Positions 1 through 8,069 of a DNA stretch of 64,000 nucleotides are shown in pieces. The notes under the pieces were generated by a model that was given only the letters and a program-made list of their open reading frames with translations, did not search any database and was not told the origin of the DNA. Numbering within the stretch: position 1 is the stretch's first letter; every line of letters begins with the position of its first letter. Source of the stretch: Burkholderiales bacterium (GTDB lineage: Bacteria > Pseudomonadota > Gammaproteobacteria > Burkholderiales > Burkholderiaceae_C); NCBI GenBank assembly GCA_016213325.1, contig JACRAY010000024.1, positions 248,001-312,000 on the forward strand. Direction: 5' to 3'. The translations under genes and the position numbers were made by a program.

Positions 1-1
1 C

Positions 2-1039
2 TTGATGCTGTTCACTTCCGGCAGCACGGGTGTGCCGAAGGCCATCCTGCTCACGCATGGAAACCTGCTGGCCAACGCGGAAGGCGTGGCCGAGCGCACC
101 GTCGTGACGCCCGAAGACCGGCTGCTGCACGCCATGCCCCTGTTCCACACCAACGGCATCAACAACCAGCTGGTGGTGCCTTTCCTGCGCGGCGCGTTCG
201 TCGCACTGCTCGACCGCTTCAGCCCTGCGGCCTTTTTCGCCGACGTGGCGCGCTGGCGCCCGACCTACCTCACGGGCGTGCCGACCATGTACTCGCGCCT
301 GCTGGCGCAGTCCGCGCCAGCGGGTGTCATGGCCGGTGTGCGCTTCGCGCGCTGCGGCGCGGCGCCGCTGTCCGTCGAGCTGCACCGGCAGATCGAGCGC
401 CATCTCGGGGTTCCGCTGGTCGCCTCCTACGGCCTGTCCGAGGCCACCTGCACGTCCACCATGAATCCCCTCGATGCTTGCCGCATCGGCACCGTAGGCC
501 CGGCCCTGGCCGGCCAGCGTGTCGCAGTCTGCCGCCCCGGCACGCTGGAGCCTGTCGCCGCGGGCGCCGAGGGCGAGGTGTGCATTGCGGGGCCGGTGGT
601 GATGAAGGGTTACGTGCCCGCCCGCGACACGGGCGATGGTCCCGGGGTCTCGCAGGGCTGGCTGCGAACCGGCGACCTCGGCAGCATGGACGCCGACGGC
701 TACCTGGCGATCACGGGCCGGCTGAAAGACATCATCATCCGCGGTGGTGAAAATCTTTCGCCCGGCGCGATCGAGTCGGCCCTGGCCTCGCGTTCGGAAG
801 TGAAGGCCTGTGCGGTCGTGGGCATGCCGGACGCGGACCTCGGCGAAGTGCCGGTGGCGTTCGTGGTCGCGCGCGAGGGCTGCCGCCTCGACGACCACGC
901 CCTGCGCGATGCGGTGGAGGAACGCCTGTCCAAGGTCTGCGTGCCGGTGCGTCTGTTCCACGTCGACGTGCTGCCGGAGAACGCGATCGGCAAGGTGGAC
1001 AAAAAGGCCCTGAAGGTGCTCGCTGCACAAGACGCCTGA
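2..1039 (+). CDS. Acyl-CoA synthetase / AMP-dependent ligase, 5' end outside window
   Basis: C-terminal 345 residues of an adenylate-forming ligase, which activates a carboxylic acid with ATP and transfers it to CoA. The first visible residues hold the phosphate-binding loop TSGSTGVPK. Further on are YGLSEAT (A5 motif), GYLAITGRLKDIIIRGGE (A7/A8 hinge region) and the C-terminal catalytic lysine context GKVDKK. Only the N-terminal 150 or so residues are missing, so the gene is probably intact. The substrate cannot be read from the sequence. It ends 5 bases before a TauE/SafE gene on the same strand, so the two are probably co-transcribed. Confidence 0.9.
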   Translation: MMLFTSGSTGVPKAILLTHGNLLANAEGVAERTVVTPEDRLLHAMPLFHTNGINNQLVVPFLRGAFVALLDRFSPAAFFADVARWRPTYLTGVPTMYSRLLAQSAPAGVMAGVRFARCGAAPLSVELHRQIERHLGVPLVASYGLSEATCTSTMNPLDACRIGTVGPALAGQRVAVCRPGTLEPVAAGAEGEVCIAGPVVMKGYVPARDTGDGPGVSQGWLRTGDLGSMDADGYLAITGRLKDIIIRGGENLSPGAIESALASRSEVKACAVVGMPDADLGEVPVAFVVAREGCRLDDHALRDAVEERLSKVCVPVRLFHVDVLPENAIGKVDKKALKVLAAQDA

Positions 1040-1044
1040 AGCCG

Positions 1045-1878
1045 ATGTCGACCTGGCAAGCCGTCTCCCCCTGGCTGGGTTATGCAGGCATCGGCGGCAT
1101 GGCTGGCCTGTTCGCCGGCATGCTGGGCGTCGGCGGTGGCCTGCTCATCATCCCGCTGCTGGCGCTGTCGTTCGACGCGCAGGGACTGCCGCATGGGCAC
1201 ATGTTCCAGCTCGCCGTCGGCACGGCGATGGCCAGCATTGCCTTCACTTCGATCTCCAGCACCCAGGCCCATGCCCGCCGGCGGGCAGTGCGCTGGGACA
1301 TCGCGCGCAGCATGACGCCGGGCATCCTGCTGGGCAGCGTGGCCGGCGCGAACGTCGCCGTGCTGCTGCCCACGCGAGTGCTGATGATCTACTTCGCGGC
1401 GTTCGTGCTGCTGATGTCGCTGCAGATGGCCTTCGGCCGCCTGCCGCGCGAGCGCGCGCCGCCTGCCGATGGTCGCGAGCAGCGCGACAGCGCGCTCGGC
1501 ATGTTCGGCGCGGGCTTCGTGATCAGTGCACTGTGTTCGCTGCTGGCCATGGGCGGCGCGATGATGACGGTGCCTTTCATGTTGCATCGCCGCGTGCCGC
1601 TGGTGCACGCCATCGGCACCGCGGCGGCGATCGGCCTGCCGATTGCGCTGGGCGGCACGGCCGGCTACGTCCTCACGGGGTGGAGCGTGAGCGAGTTGCC
1701 GCGGCTGAGCGTCGGCTACGTCTACGTGCCGGCGCTGCTGGGCATCGTCGCGGCCAGCGTGCTGACTGCGCCGGTGGGCGCGGCGATCGCCCATCGCGCG
1801 CCACCGCGGGTGCTGCGCGGGACCTTCGCGTTGCTGCTTTTCGCTTTGGCCCTGAAAATGGCGTACACGCTCTGGTGA
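1045..1878 (+). CDS. TauE/SafE family membrane exporter
   Basis: A 277-residue hydrophobic protein with the two-lobed TauE/SafE layout. Each lobe carries a glycine-rich first helix (FAGMLGVGGGLLIIPLL near residue 30; LLAMGGAMMTVPFML near 165). Family members are linked to export of sulfite, sulfoacetate or other anions, but the substrate is not determined here. It starts 5 bases after the acyl-CoA ligase. Its TGA stop lies only 5 bases before the first base of tRNA-Sec, so a transcript through this gene would run directly into selC. A second TauE/SafE protein sits at 12730. Confidence 0.88.
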   Translation: MSTWQAVSPWLGYAGIGGMAGLFAGMLGVGGGLLIIPLLALSFDAQGLPHGHMFQLAVGTAMASIAFTSISSTQAHARRRAVRWDIARSMTPGILLGSVAGANVAVLLPTRVLMIYFAAFVLLMSLQMAFGRLPRERAPPADGREQRDSALGMFGAGFVISALCSLLAMGGAMMTVPFMLHRRVPLVHAIGTAAAIGLPIALGGTAGYVLTGWSVSELPRLSVGYVYVPALLGIVAASVLTAPVGAAIAHRAPPRVLRGTFALLLFALALKMAYTLW

Positions 1879-1883
1879 TCGAC

Positions 1884-1979
1884 GGAGGAGGATCGGCCCT
1901 GGTGGGCCGCCCGGGCTTCAAACCCGGTCGTTGGCGCCACGCGCCGGCAGGTGGGTTCGACTCCCGCCCTCCTCCGCCA
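1884..1979 (+). tRNA. selC: Selenocysteine tRNA (anticodon TCA)
   Basis: The 96-base sequence folds as tRNA-Sec. The acceptor stem has 8 pairs (GGAGGAGG 1884-1891 with CCTCCTCC 1968-1975), followed by G and an encoded CCA. The D stem has 6 pairs with a 4-base loop (1894-1909). The anticodon stem is CCGGG/CCCGG with loop CTTCAAA, giving anticodon TCA at 1918-1920. There is a long variable arm with a TTGGCGC/GCGCCGG stem (1931-1947) and a 5-pair T stem with loop TTCGACT. The 8+5 acceptor/T arrangement and long D stem are diagnostic of bacterial tRNA-Sec, which reads UGA. selA and selB follow immediately. Confidence 0.97.
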
Positions 1980-2026
1980 GTTGTGGGCCCGCGGCGGACA
2001 ACCGAATGACACGAACCGATGGCAAC

Positions 2027-3427
2027 ATGACGATCCGGACCCCGGCGCAGATTCCGCCGGTGCACCGGCTGCTCGCCCAGGCTGCCGGCCTGGTGGCCGA
2101 GCACGGCCATTCGCTCGTCGCCCGCGAAGCGAAGGCACTGCTCGAGCAAGTGCGCGCCGACCTGTTGCTCGGCACGGCGCAGCACCATCCGGGCGACCTG
2201 CGCTCGGCACTGGCACAGCGCGTTCACTCGTGCCTGGCGCCGCACTTGCGCCCGGTGTTCAACCTGACCGGCACGGTGATCCACACCAACCTGGGCCGGG
2301 CGCTGCTGCCGCAGGACGCAGTGCCGGCGGTCACGGCGGCGATGCTCGCGCCCACCAACCTCGAGTTCGACCTGGCAGCCGGCCAGCGCGGCGAGCGTGA
2401 GGACGCGGTCGAAGCGCTGCTGCGCCAGCTCACGGGCGCCGAAGCGGCCACGGTCGTCAACAACAATGCCGCGGCCGTCCTGCTCACGCTCAGCGCCCTG
2501 GCCGCCGGGCGCGAGTGCGTCGTGTCTCGCGGCGAGCTGGTCGAGATCGGCGGCGGCTTCCGCATGCCCGACGTGATGGCCAGCGCCGGCGTTCGGCTGG
2601 TCGAGGTCGGGACCACCAACCGGACGCACCCGGCTGACTACCGCAGGGCCATCGGTGCCGCTACGGCATTGCTGCTGAAGGTCCACACCAGCAACTACAG
2701 GGTGGAGGGGTTCACCGCGTCGGTGGGCGAAGCCGAGCTGGCGGGCATCGCGCGCGAGCATGGCCTGCCGCTGGCGAGCGACCTCGGCGCCGGCTGCCTG
2801 GTGGATCTCTCGCCCTACGGCCTGCCGCGTGAGCCGATGCCCCAGGACATGCTGGCGGCGGGCTGCGACGTGGTCACGTTTTCCGGCGACAAGCTGCTGG
2901 GGGGCCCACAGGCCGGGCTGCTGGTCGGCACACGAGACGTCATCGCGCGCATCCGGCGTCATCCGCTCAAGCGCGCCTTGCGCGTGTCCAAGCTCACGCT
3001 GGCGGCGCTGGAGGCGACGCTGCGGCTGTACCTGCGGCCCGAGAGCCTGCGCGACACCCTGCCGACCTTGCGCCTGCTCACGCGGGCGCTGCCGGACATC
3101 GAGGCCACTGCCCGGCGCTTCGAGGCGGCCCTGGCGCGGGCCGCCGGCCCCGCTTTCGATGTCCGGGTGATGCCGCTGAAGTCCCAGATCGGCTCGGGCG
3201 CCTTGCCGGTCGAGCTGCTGCCGTCCGCCGGGCTGCAGGTGAAACCGCAGGCAGCGAAGGGGAGCGGCCATGCGGTCGAAGCGCTGGCGCGCCGGCTGCG
3301 GTCGTTGCCGCGCGCCGTGATCGGCCGCGTCGCAGATGGCGCCCTGCTGCTCGACTTCCGTTGCCTCGAAGAAAACGACTTCGACGCGTTCGCCGCGCAG
3401 CTGGCCGCGACGCACCCCGCGCCATGA
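2027..3427 (+). CDS. selA: L-seryl-tRNA(Sec) selenium transferase
   Basis: SelA, a PLP enzyme that converts seryl-tRNA-Sec to selenocysteyl-tRNA-Sec using selenophosphate. The 466-residue product fits the family length (E. coli 463). Conserved blocks include NLTGTVIHTNLGRALLP, VNNNAAAVLL, VSRGELVEIGGGFR, EVGTTNRTH and the PLP-lysine segment FSGDKLLGGPQAG, with Lys289 the Schiff-base residue. ATG 2027 gives the best alignment with known N-termini; ATG 2006 in the same frame would add 7 residues, and neither has a clear Shine-Dalgarno sequence. It starts 47 bases after tRNA-Sec and overlaps selB by 4 bases (ATGA). Confidence 0.95.
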   Translation: MTIRTPAQIPPVHRLLAQAAGLVAEHGHSLVAREAKALLEQVRADLLLGTAQHHPGDLRSALAQRVHSCLAPHLRPVFNLTGTVIHTNLGRALLPQDAVPAVTAAMLAPTNLEFDLAAGQRGEREDAVEALLRQLTGAEAATVVNNNAAAVLLTLSALAAGRECVVSRGELVEIGGGFRMPDVMASAGVRLVEVGTTNRTHPADYRRAIGAATALLLKVHTSNYRVEGFTASVGEAELAGIAREHGLPLASDLGAGCLVDLSPYGLPREPMPQDMLAAGCDVVTFSGDKLLGGPQAGLLVGTRDVIARIRRHPLKRALRVSKLTLAALEATLRLYLRPESLRDTLPTLRLLTRALPDIEATARRFEAALARAAGPAFDVRVMPLKSQIGSGALPVELLPSAGLQVKPQAAKGSGHAVEALARRLRSLPRAVIGRVADGALLLDFRCLEENDFDAFAAQLAATHPAP

Positions 3428-5310
3428 TCGTCGGCACCGCGGGGCACGTCGACCACGGCAAGACGGCGCTGGTGCGGGCGCTGACCGGGACCGACACGGA
3501 CCGGCTGCCCGAGGAGAAGCGCCGGGGCATCAGCATCGAGCTCGGGTATGCGTTCCTCGACGTGCCGGCCGGCGGGCGCATCGGCCTGGTGGACGTGCCG
3601 GGGCACGAACGGCTGGTGCACACCATGCTGGCGGGCGCGAGCGGCATCGACCATGCGCTGCTGGTCGTCGCCGCCGACGACGGGCCGATGCCCCAGACCC
3701 GCGAGCACCTAGCGGTGCTGTCGCTGCTGGGCATCTCACGCGGCTGGGTGGCGCTGACCAAGTGCGACCGGGTCGATGCGCCGCGGATCGAGCAAGCCGG
3801 GCGCGAGGTCCGGCAACTGCTCGCCGGGACGGCGCTGGAGGGTGCGCGCATCGTCCGCACCAGCGCCGCTACCGGCGAAGGCGTGGCAGACCTTCGCGCC
3901 GAGCTGGCCAGCGCGGCCGGGAGAGACGTGCATAGCGACGAGGGGACCCGCGGCTTTCGCCTGCCTGTCGATCGCGTGTTCACGATCAAGGGAGCGGGAA
4001 CGGTGGTCACCGGCTCTGCCGCGGCTGGTTGCGTGCAGGCGGGCGACGAACTGGCCGTGGTGCCAGGCGGTCGGCGGTTGCGCGTGCGGACGCTGCATGC
4101 GCAGGGCGCACCGGCGCAGCAGGGCCGCGCGCGCGAACGCCTGGCCTTGCAAGTGGCCGGCGCCGGCACCGGCGAGATCGTGCGCGGCCAGTGGCTGTGT
4201 AACCCTGCGGTGGTGCTGGCCACGGACCGGATCGATGCGCGCGTCACCGTATGGCGCGATGCGACCCCGCTGCGCGCAGGGTCGGCCGTGCATGTCCACC
4301 TCGGCGCAGCGGACATCATGGGTACGGTGGCGCTGCTCGATGCCGCGCGCGAATTGGGGCCCGGCGACACGGCGCTGGTGCAGTTGGTGCTGCGGCAGCC
4401 AACTGCCGCGTGGCGCGGCGACCGGCTTGTGTTGCGCGACGCGGCGGCGCAGCACACGCTGGCCGGCGGCACGGTGCTCGACCCGATGCCGCCGCGGCGC
4501 TATCGGCGCAGCCCCGGGCGCCTGGCCGAGCTCGCGGCACATGCCGCTTGCGAGCCGGCGCAACGGCTGCGCGCGCTGCTGGCGGCCAGCGACAGCGGCG
4601 TGGACCTGCGTGCGTGGGTCCGGGCCGAGGGATGGCTAGTCGAGCCTCCGTTGCACCACGAGGGTGTGCACCGCGCAGGCTACTTTGCGATCGGCACTGC
4701 GCAGCTCGAGCGGATGCACGCGCGAATGGCCGATGTGCTGGCCGGCTGCCATCGCGCCGAGCCGGGTGAGGCCGGCGTGGAGTTGCAGCGCGCCCGCAGG
4801 ATGGTAGCCCCCCTGTCGGCGCCCGAAGCGTGGGAGCTTGTCGTTGCCGAAGCGGTCGCGGCGGGCCGCCTGGTGCGCCACGGCCCGGTGCTGGCGCTGC
4901 CCGAACACGATGCGCGCCTGGGCGCCGCCGACGAACGCATCGCGGCCCGGGTGCTGCCGCAGATCGAGGCCGCCGCATTCGATCCGCCCTGGCTGAGCGA
5001 ACTCGCGCTGCACATCGGTGAGAGCGAGGATGCCCTGCGGCCTGCACTGCTGCGCCTGGCGCGCCGCGGCGAGTTGCACCAGGTGGTGCCCGACCTGTTC
5101 TTCTCGCACGCCAGCCTGTGCCGGCTGGCGGCCGCCGCGCGTTCGCTGGCCGACGCTGAAGGAAGCGTCAGGGCTGCCGACTTGCGCGACGCGACCGGAA
5201 TGCGGCGCAAGCGCGTCGTGCAGGTGCTCGAATACTTCGACCGTACCGGCCTGCTGCGCCGGGCCGGCGACCGGCACTATCTGCGCGGCGGCACGGCCAT
5301 CTACGCGTAG
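3424..5310 (+). CDS. selB: Selenocysteine-specific elongation factor
   Basis: SelB, the GTPase that delivers Sec-tRNA to UGA codons carrying a SECIS hairpin. The 628-residue protein opens with an EF-Tu-like G domain: GTAGHVDHGKTAL (G1), RGISIELG (switch I), DVPGHE (G3) and TKCD (G4). Beta-barrel domains follow, then a roughly 250-residue C-terminal region of winged-helix type that in the family binds SECIS RNA. The start ATG overlaps the selA stop by 4 bases, implying translational coupling. The gene ends 6 bases before a convergent gene. No selD and no selenoprotein gene are visible in the window. Confidence 0.95.
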   Translation: MIVGTAGHVDHGKTALVRALTGTDTDRLPEEKRRGISIELGYAFLDVPAGGRIGLVDVPGHERLVHTMLAGASGIDHALLVVAADDGPMPQTREHLAVLSLLGISRGWVALTKCDRVDAPRIEQAGREVRQLLAGTALEGARIVRTSAATGEGVADLRAELASAAGRDVHSDEGTRGFRLPVDRVFTIKGAGTVVTGSAAAGCVQAGDELAVVPGGRRLRVRTLHAQGAPAQQGRARERLALQVAGAGTGEIVRGQWLCNPAVVLATDRIDARVTVWRDATPLRAGSAVHVHLGAADIMGTVALLDAARELGPGDTALVQLVLRQPTAAWRGDRLVLRDAAAQHTLAGGTVLDPMPPRRYRRSPGRLAELAAHAACEPAQRLRALLAASDSGVDLRAWVRAEGWLVEPPLHHEGVHRAGYFAIGTAQLERMHARMADVLAGCHRAEPGEAGVELQRARRMVAPLSAPEAWELVVAEAVAAGRLVRHGPVLALPEHDARLGAADERIAARVLPQIEAAAFDPPWLSELALHIGESEDALRPALLRLARRGELHQVVPDLFFSHASLCRLAAAARSLADAEGSVRAADLRDATGMRRKRVVQVLEYFDRTGLLRRAGDRHYLRGGTAIYA

Positions 5311-5316
5311 GGCTCC

Positions 5317-6282
5317 TCATTCGAAGACGACACCTGCCTGCCTGGCGACGCGGCGCCACTTTTCCAGTTCGCCCGCGATCAACTGCTGGAACTGCTCGGG
5401 CGTGCCCGTGCGCACGTCGGCGCCGAGCTCGCGCAACTTCTGTTGCACGGCCGGCGTCTCCAGGGTCTTGCGCACGGCTTCATTGAGCCGGGCCACCACC
5501 CCCGGCGGCGTCCCGGCCGGCGCCAGCACGCCGACGAAGCTGCCCGCTTCGTAGCCCTTGAGGCCCAGTTCGTCCAGCGTGGGTACGTCCGGTAGCGCCG
5601 GCACGCGCTTGGGGCTCGTCACCGCCAGCGGCCTGAGGCGGCCGTCGCGCAGGAAGCCGATGGAGGAGTTCACCTGGTCGAACATGGCCGGCACCTGGCC
5701 CGCGAGCACGTCGTTCAGCGCGGGGCCGCTGCCCTTGTACGGCACGTGACCGAGCTTGACGCCTGCCATGACGCCGAACAGTTCGATCGCCATGTGGTTC
5801 ATGGTGCCCGTGCCGGCGGAGGCAGCGGCGACCTTGCCGTCGCCGGCCCTGGCCAGCTCGATCAGCTGCCGGATGGAGGCGATGCCCGACTTGGGATTCA
5901 CCACCACCACCAGCGGCACGCTGTGCACCTGCGCGATGGGCGCAAAGTCCTTCATCACGTCATACGGCAGCTTGGGCATGGCGACGGGGTTGATCGACAG
6001 CGGGCCGCTCGCGCCCATCAACAGCGTGTAGCCGTCGGCAGGCGCCTTGGCGACGGCAGCGGCGCCGATGCTGCCGCCCGCGCCGCCGCGGTTGTCCACC
6101 ACCACGGGCTGTCCCAGCAGTTCGCCCAGTCGAGTGGAAATGATGCGTGCGGTGAGGTCGACGTTGCCGCCGGGCGCGAACGGAACGACCAGCTTGACGG
6201 GCCGCTGCGGATAGTCCTGCGCGTTCGCCTGGGCCGAAAGGCCGACGAGTGCCGCGAGCACGAGGGTCGTTGTGATCTTCAC
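5317..6282 (-). CDS. Bug/TctC family periplasmic binding protein
   Basis: A 321-residue tripartite-tricarboxylate-type solute receptor of the Bug family. After a signal peptide (KITTTLVLAALVGLSAQANA) it carries the family start YPQRPVKLVVPFAPGGNVD, then VVDNRGGAGGSIGA and PYKGSGPALNDVLAGQV. GTG 6282 is chosen because AGGAGA lies at the right distance upstream; an in-frame ATG at 6309 lacks this. The ligand is unknown. Bug proteins are hugely expanded in Burkholderiales and often lie away from any permease, as here. It lies downstream of a Crp/Fnr regulator on the same strand. Confidence 0.9.
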   Translation of the reverse strand: MKITTTLVLAALVGLSAQANAQDYPQRPVKLVVPFAPGGNVDLTARIISTRLGELLGQPVVVDNRGGAGGSIGAAAVAKAPADGYTLLMGASGPLSINPVAMPKLPYDVMKDFAPIAQVHSVPLVVVVNPKSGIASIRQLIELARAGDGKVAAASAGTGTMNHMAIELFGVMAGVKLGHVPYKGSGPALNDVLAGQVPAMFDQVNSSIGFLRDGRLRPLAVTSPKRVPALPDVPTLDELGLKGYEAGSFVGVLAPAGTPPGVVARLNEAVRKTLETPAVQQKLRELGADVRTGTPEQFQQLIAGELEKWRRVARQAGVVFE

Positions 6283-6358
6283 GCCATGTCTCCTGCAATG
6301 GAACCTCATGCTAGGCCGCCAGCGGCGGCATGAAAGTCAACTACTTTGCAATCCGGCG

Positions 6359-7051
6359 TCAGGAAAACGCGAGGTGTTCCAGCGCGTCCAGGTCGGTCAG
6401 GACGAGTGGCCGGCCCGCCGAGATGATGCCGCGCTCGCGCAGCAGTTTCAGCGTGGAGTTGGTGAACTGCCGGGTGACGCCCGCAATGGCCGCGAGCTGA
6501 TCGTGCGTCAGGTGCAGGTCGATGCGCACGCCTTCCGGCTCCCGGTGGCCGAATCGCTCCGACAACGCGAGCAGGACGGTGCAGATGCGTTCGGTGGCCG
6601 AGCCGGTCTCCAGGCCCAGCGCCAGCTGGGTCACCCAGCTCAGGCGCAGCGAGAGCGCACGCACGAGCGCGATGCCGAACTCGGGGTATGACCGGATCAG
6701 GTCGTCCACATCGTCGAACGGCAGCACCAGGAAGCTGCAGGCCTCCAGGCAGCGCAGGGTGTGCTGCCGCGAGGAGCGCCGTCCCAGGTCGCCCAGGCCG
6801 ACCAGGTCGCCGGTGCACCAGAAGCCGATGGTGCCGGAGCGGCCGCTGCGCGCCTCGTACTGCGACATCACCTTGCCCGAGACGATGATGGCCACGCTGT
6901 GCGCGGCCTCGCCCTGCAGCCACAGCGTCTGGCCCTTGGCCACTTCGCGCCGCTTGCAGCGCGCCAGCACCGCGTGGCGGCACGCTGTCGTAAGGGCTTC
7001 CATCACGTCGGCATGGCCGCCCGGCCTCGGCTGCGGTTCGCGGCGTGCCAT
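6359..7051 (-). CDS. Crp/Fnr family transcriptional regulator
   Basis: A 230-residue regulator with an N-terminal cyclic-nucleotide-binding-like beta-roll (FWCTGDLVGLGDLG, VLPFDDVDDLIRSYPEFG) and a C-terminal winged helix (LTHDQLAAIAGVTRQFTNST, the helix-turn-helix). No cluster of cysteines typical of FNR is present, so oxygen sensing through an iron-sulfur cluster is unlikely. ATG 7051 leaves 7 bases after the LysR stop; a GTG at 7084 would overlap that gene by 26 bases. It probably forms an operon with the LysR gene upstream and may act on the Bug gene downstream, but that is inference. Confidence 0.87.
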   Translation of the reverse strand: MARREPQPRPGGHADVMEALTTACRHAVLARCKRREVAKGQTLWLQGEAAHSVAIIVSGKVMSQYEARSGRSGTIGFWCTGDLVGLGDLGRRSSRQHTLRCLEACSFLVLPFDDVDDLIRSYPEFGIALVRALSLRLSWVTQLALGLETGSATERICTVLLALSERFGHREPEGVRIDLHLTHDQLAAIAGVTRQFTNSTLKLLRERGIISAGRPLVLTDLDALEHLAFS

Positions 7052-7058
7052 GTGCGGA

Positions 7059-7943
7059 TTATCCCTGTGCCGAGGCGCCTTCACCCGCCACTTCGACGAT
7101 GGTCTCCAGCAGCTTGCGGGTGAGGTCGGTGTGCGGATGGACCTTGCGCTCCACCAGCGCCACGCCGCGGAAGAAGCCGCGCAGGGGCACCAGCCGCACA
7201 GCCCGGTCGCGTGCCTGCGCCGTGCCGCGCAGCAGCGGCAGGATGGTCACGCCGAGCCGGTTGCGCACCATGGCCAGCACCGCATCCTGCGAGTTCAGCT
7301 CCATCGCCGCGCGCACGTGGATGCCCTGGCGCAGCAGGTATTCGTCGATCGCCTGCCCGACCCAGGTCTGGCGGTCCAGCGCGATGTAGGGTGACGCCGC
7401 CATCGTCGTTGCGAGGTCCCGGTGGCGGGTCCCGCGCGGCAGCACCAGGGCCACCGGCTCCGTGAACAGCGGATGCACCTCGAGCGGGGTCGCGTAGTGC
7501 TTGGGAGGCCGCGTCACGACGGCCGCATCCAGCAGCCCGGCTTCCACCTGCGTGATCATGAACGGCGACGTGCCTGTGACCAGGCGGATGTCCAGGCGCG
7601 GCGTATCGGCCTTCAGGCGCTGCAGCACCGTGGGAAAGATGCCGGTGAGGGCGCTGGTGAGCACGCCGATCGCGATGCGGCCCTGCAAGCCCCTGGCGTT
7701 CGACAGCGCCAGCATCTCCTCGTGCACCGACAGCATCTTCTCGGCCAGCGGCACCAGCCGGTGCCCGGCGGGCGTGAGCTGCAGCGAACGCCGGGTGCGC
7801 GAGAACAGCTCGACGCCCAGGCGCTCCTCCAGCAGCTTGAGCTGCGCGCTCACGGCGGCCGCCGACAGGTGCACCTCTTCGGCGGCAGCGGCCACGGTGC
7901 CCAGGCGGTGCAGGGCATGGAAGGCACGGATCGCTCGGAGCAT
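7059..7943 (-). CDS. LysR family transcriptional regulator
   Basis: A 294-residue LysR-type regulator. The N-terminal winged helix-turn-helix (TVAAAAEEVHLSAAAVSAQL, LEERLGVELFSRTRRSLQLT) is followed by a periplasmic-binding-protein-like effector domain (GRIAIGVLTSALTGIFPTVL). It is divergent from the Bug/AhpD/enolase/MFS gene set that begins at 8070, with 126 bases between the two starts. By the usual LysR logic it is the likely regulator of that set. The inducer cannot be inferred. Confidence 0.9.
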   Translation of the reverse strand: MLRAIRAFHALHRLGTVAAAAEEVHLSAAAVSAQLKLLEERLGVELFSRTRRSLQLTPAGHRLVPLAEKMLSVHEEMLALSNARGLQGRIAIGVLTSALTGIFPTVLQRLKADTPRLDIRLVTGTSPFMITQVEAGLLDAAVVTRPPKHYATPLEVHPLFTEPVALVLPRGTRHRDLATTMAASPYIALDRQTWVGQAIDEYLLRQGIHVRAAMELNSQDAVLAMVRNRLGVTILPLLRGTAQARDRAVRLVPLRGFFRGVALVERKVHPHTDLTRKLLETIVEVAGEGASAQG

Positions 7944-7994
7944 GTCGCGCAGTGTAGCCGCGGGCGAGATCAGGAGTTTCTTGCGCTCAGGCCA

Positions 7995-8019
7995 AAAACT
8001 TTCAGTTTTACTTGATCAA
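7995..8019. promoter_or_regulatory. Inverted repeats in divergent LysR/Bug intergenic region
   Basis: A perfect inverted repeat AAAACT-TTC-AGTTTT (7995-8009) is followed by the palindrome TTGATCAA (8012-8019). They lie between the divergent LysR gene and the Bug gene at 8070. Position and symmetry suit a regulator-binding site overlapping a promoter, but no binding data exist and no textbook -35/-10 pair is evident. Confidence 0.4.
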
Positions 8020-8069
8020 TCCCTTTGCCTAGGATTCGCCGGAATCGACCAGAAGACAGGAGACAACCG

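Noticed and set aside
1673..3415. 580-codon - strand frame across tRNA-Sec and selA
   Set aside because: It would cover a tRNA and a highly conserved gene on the other strand; composition is that of a shadow frame.
6313..6327. GCCGCC-AGC-GGCGGC hairpin between the Crp/Fnr and Bug genes
   Set aside because: No T-run on either strand and a very short span; not enough to call a terminator or operator.
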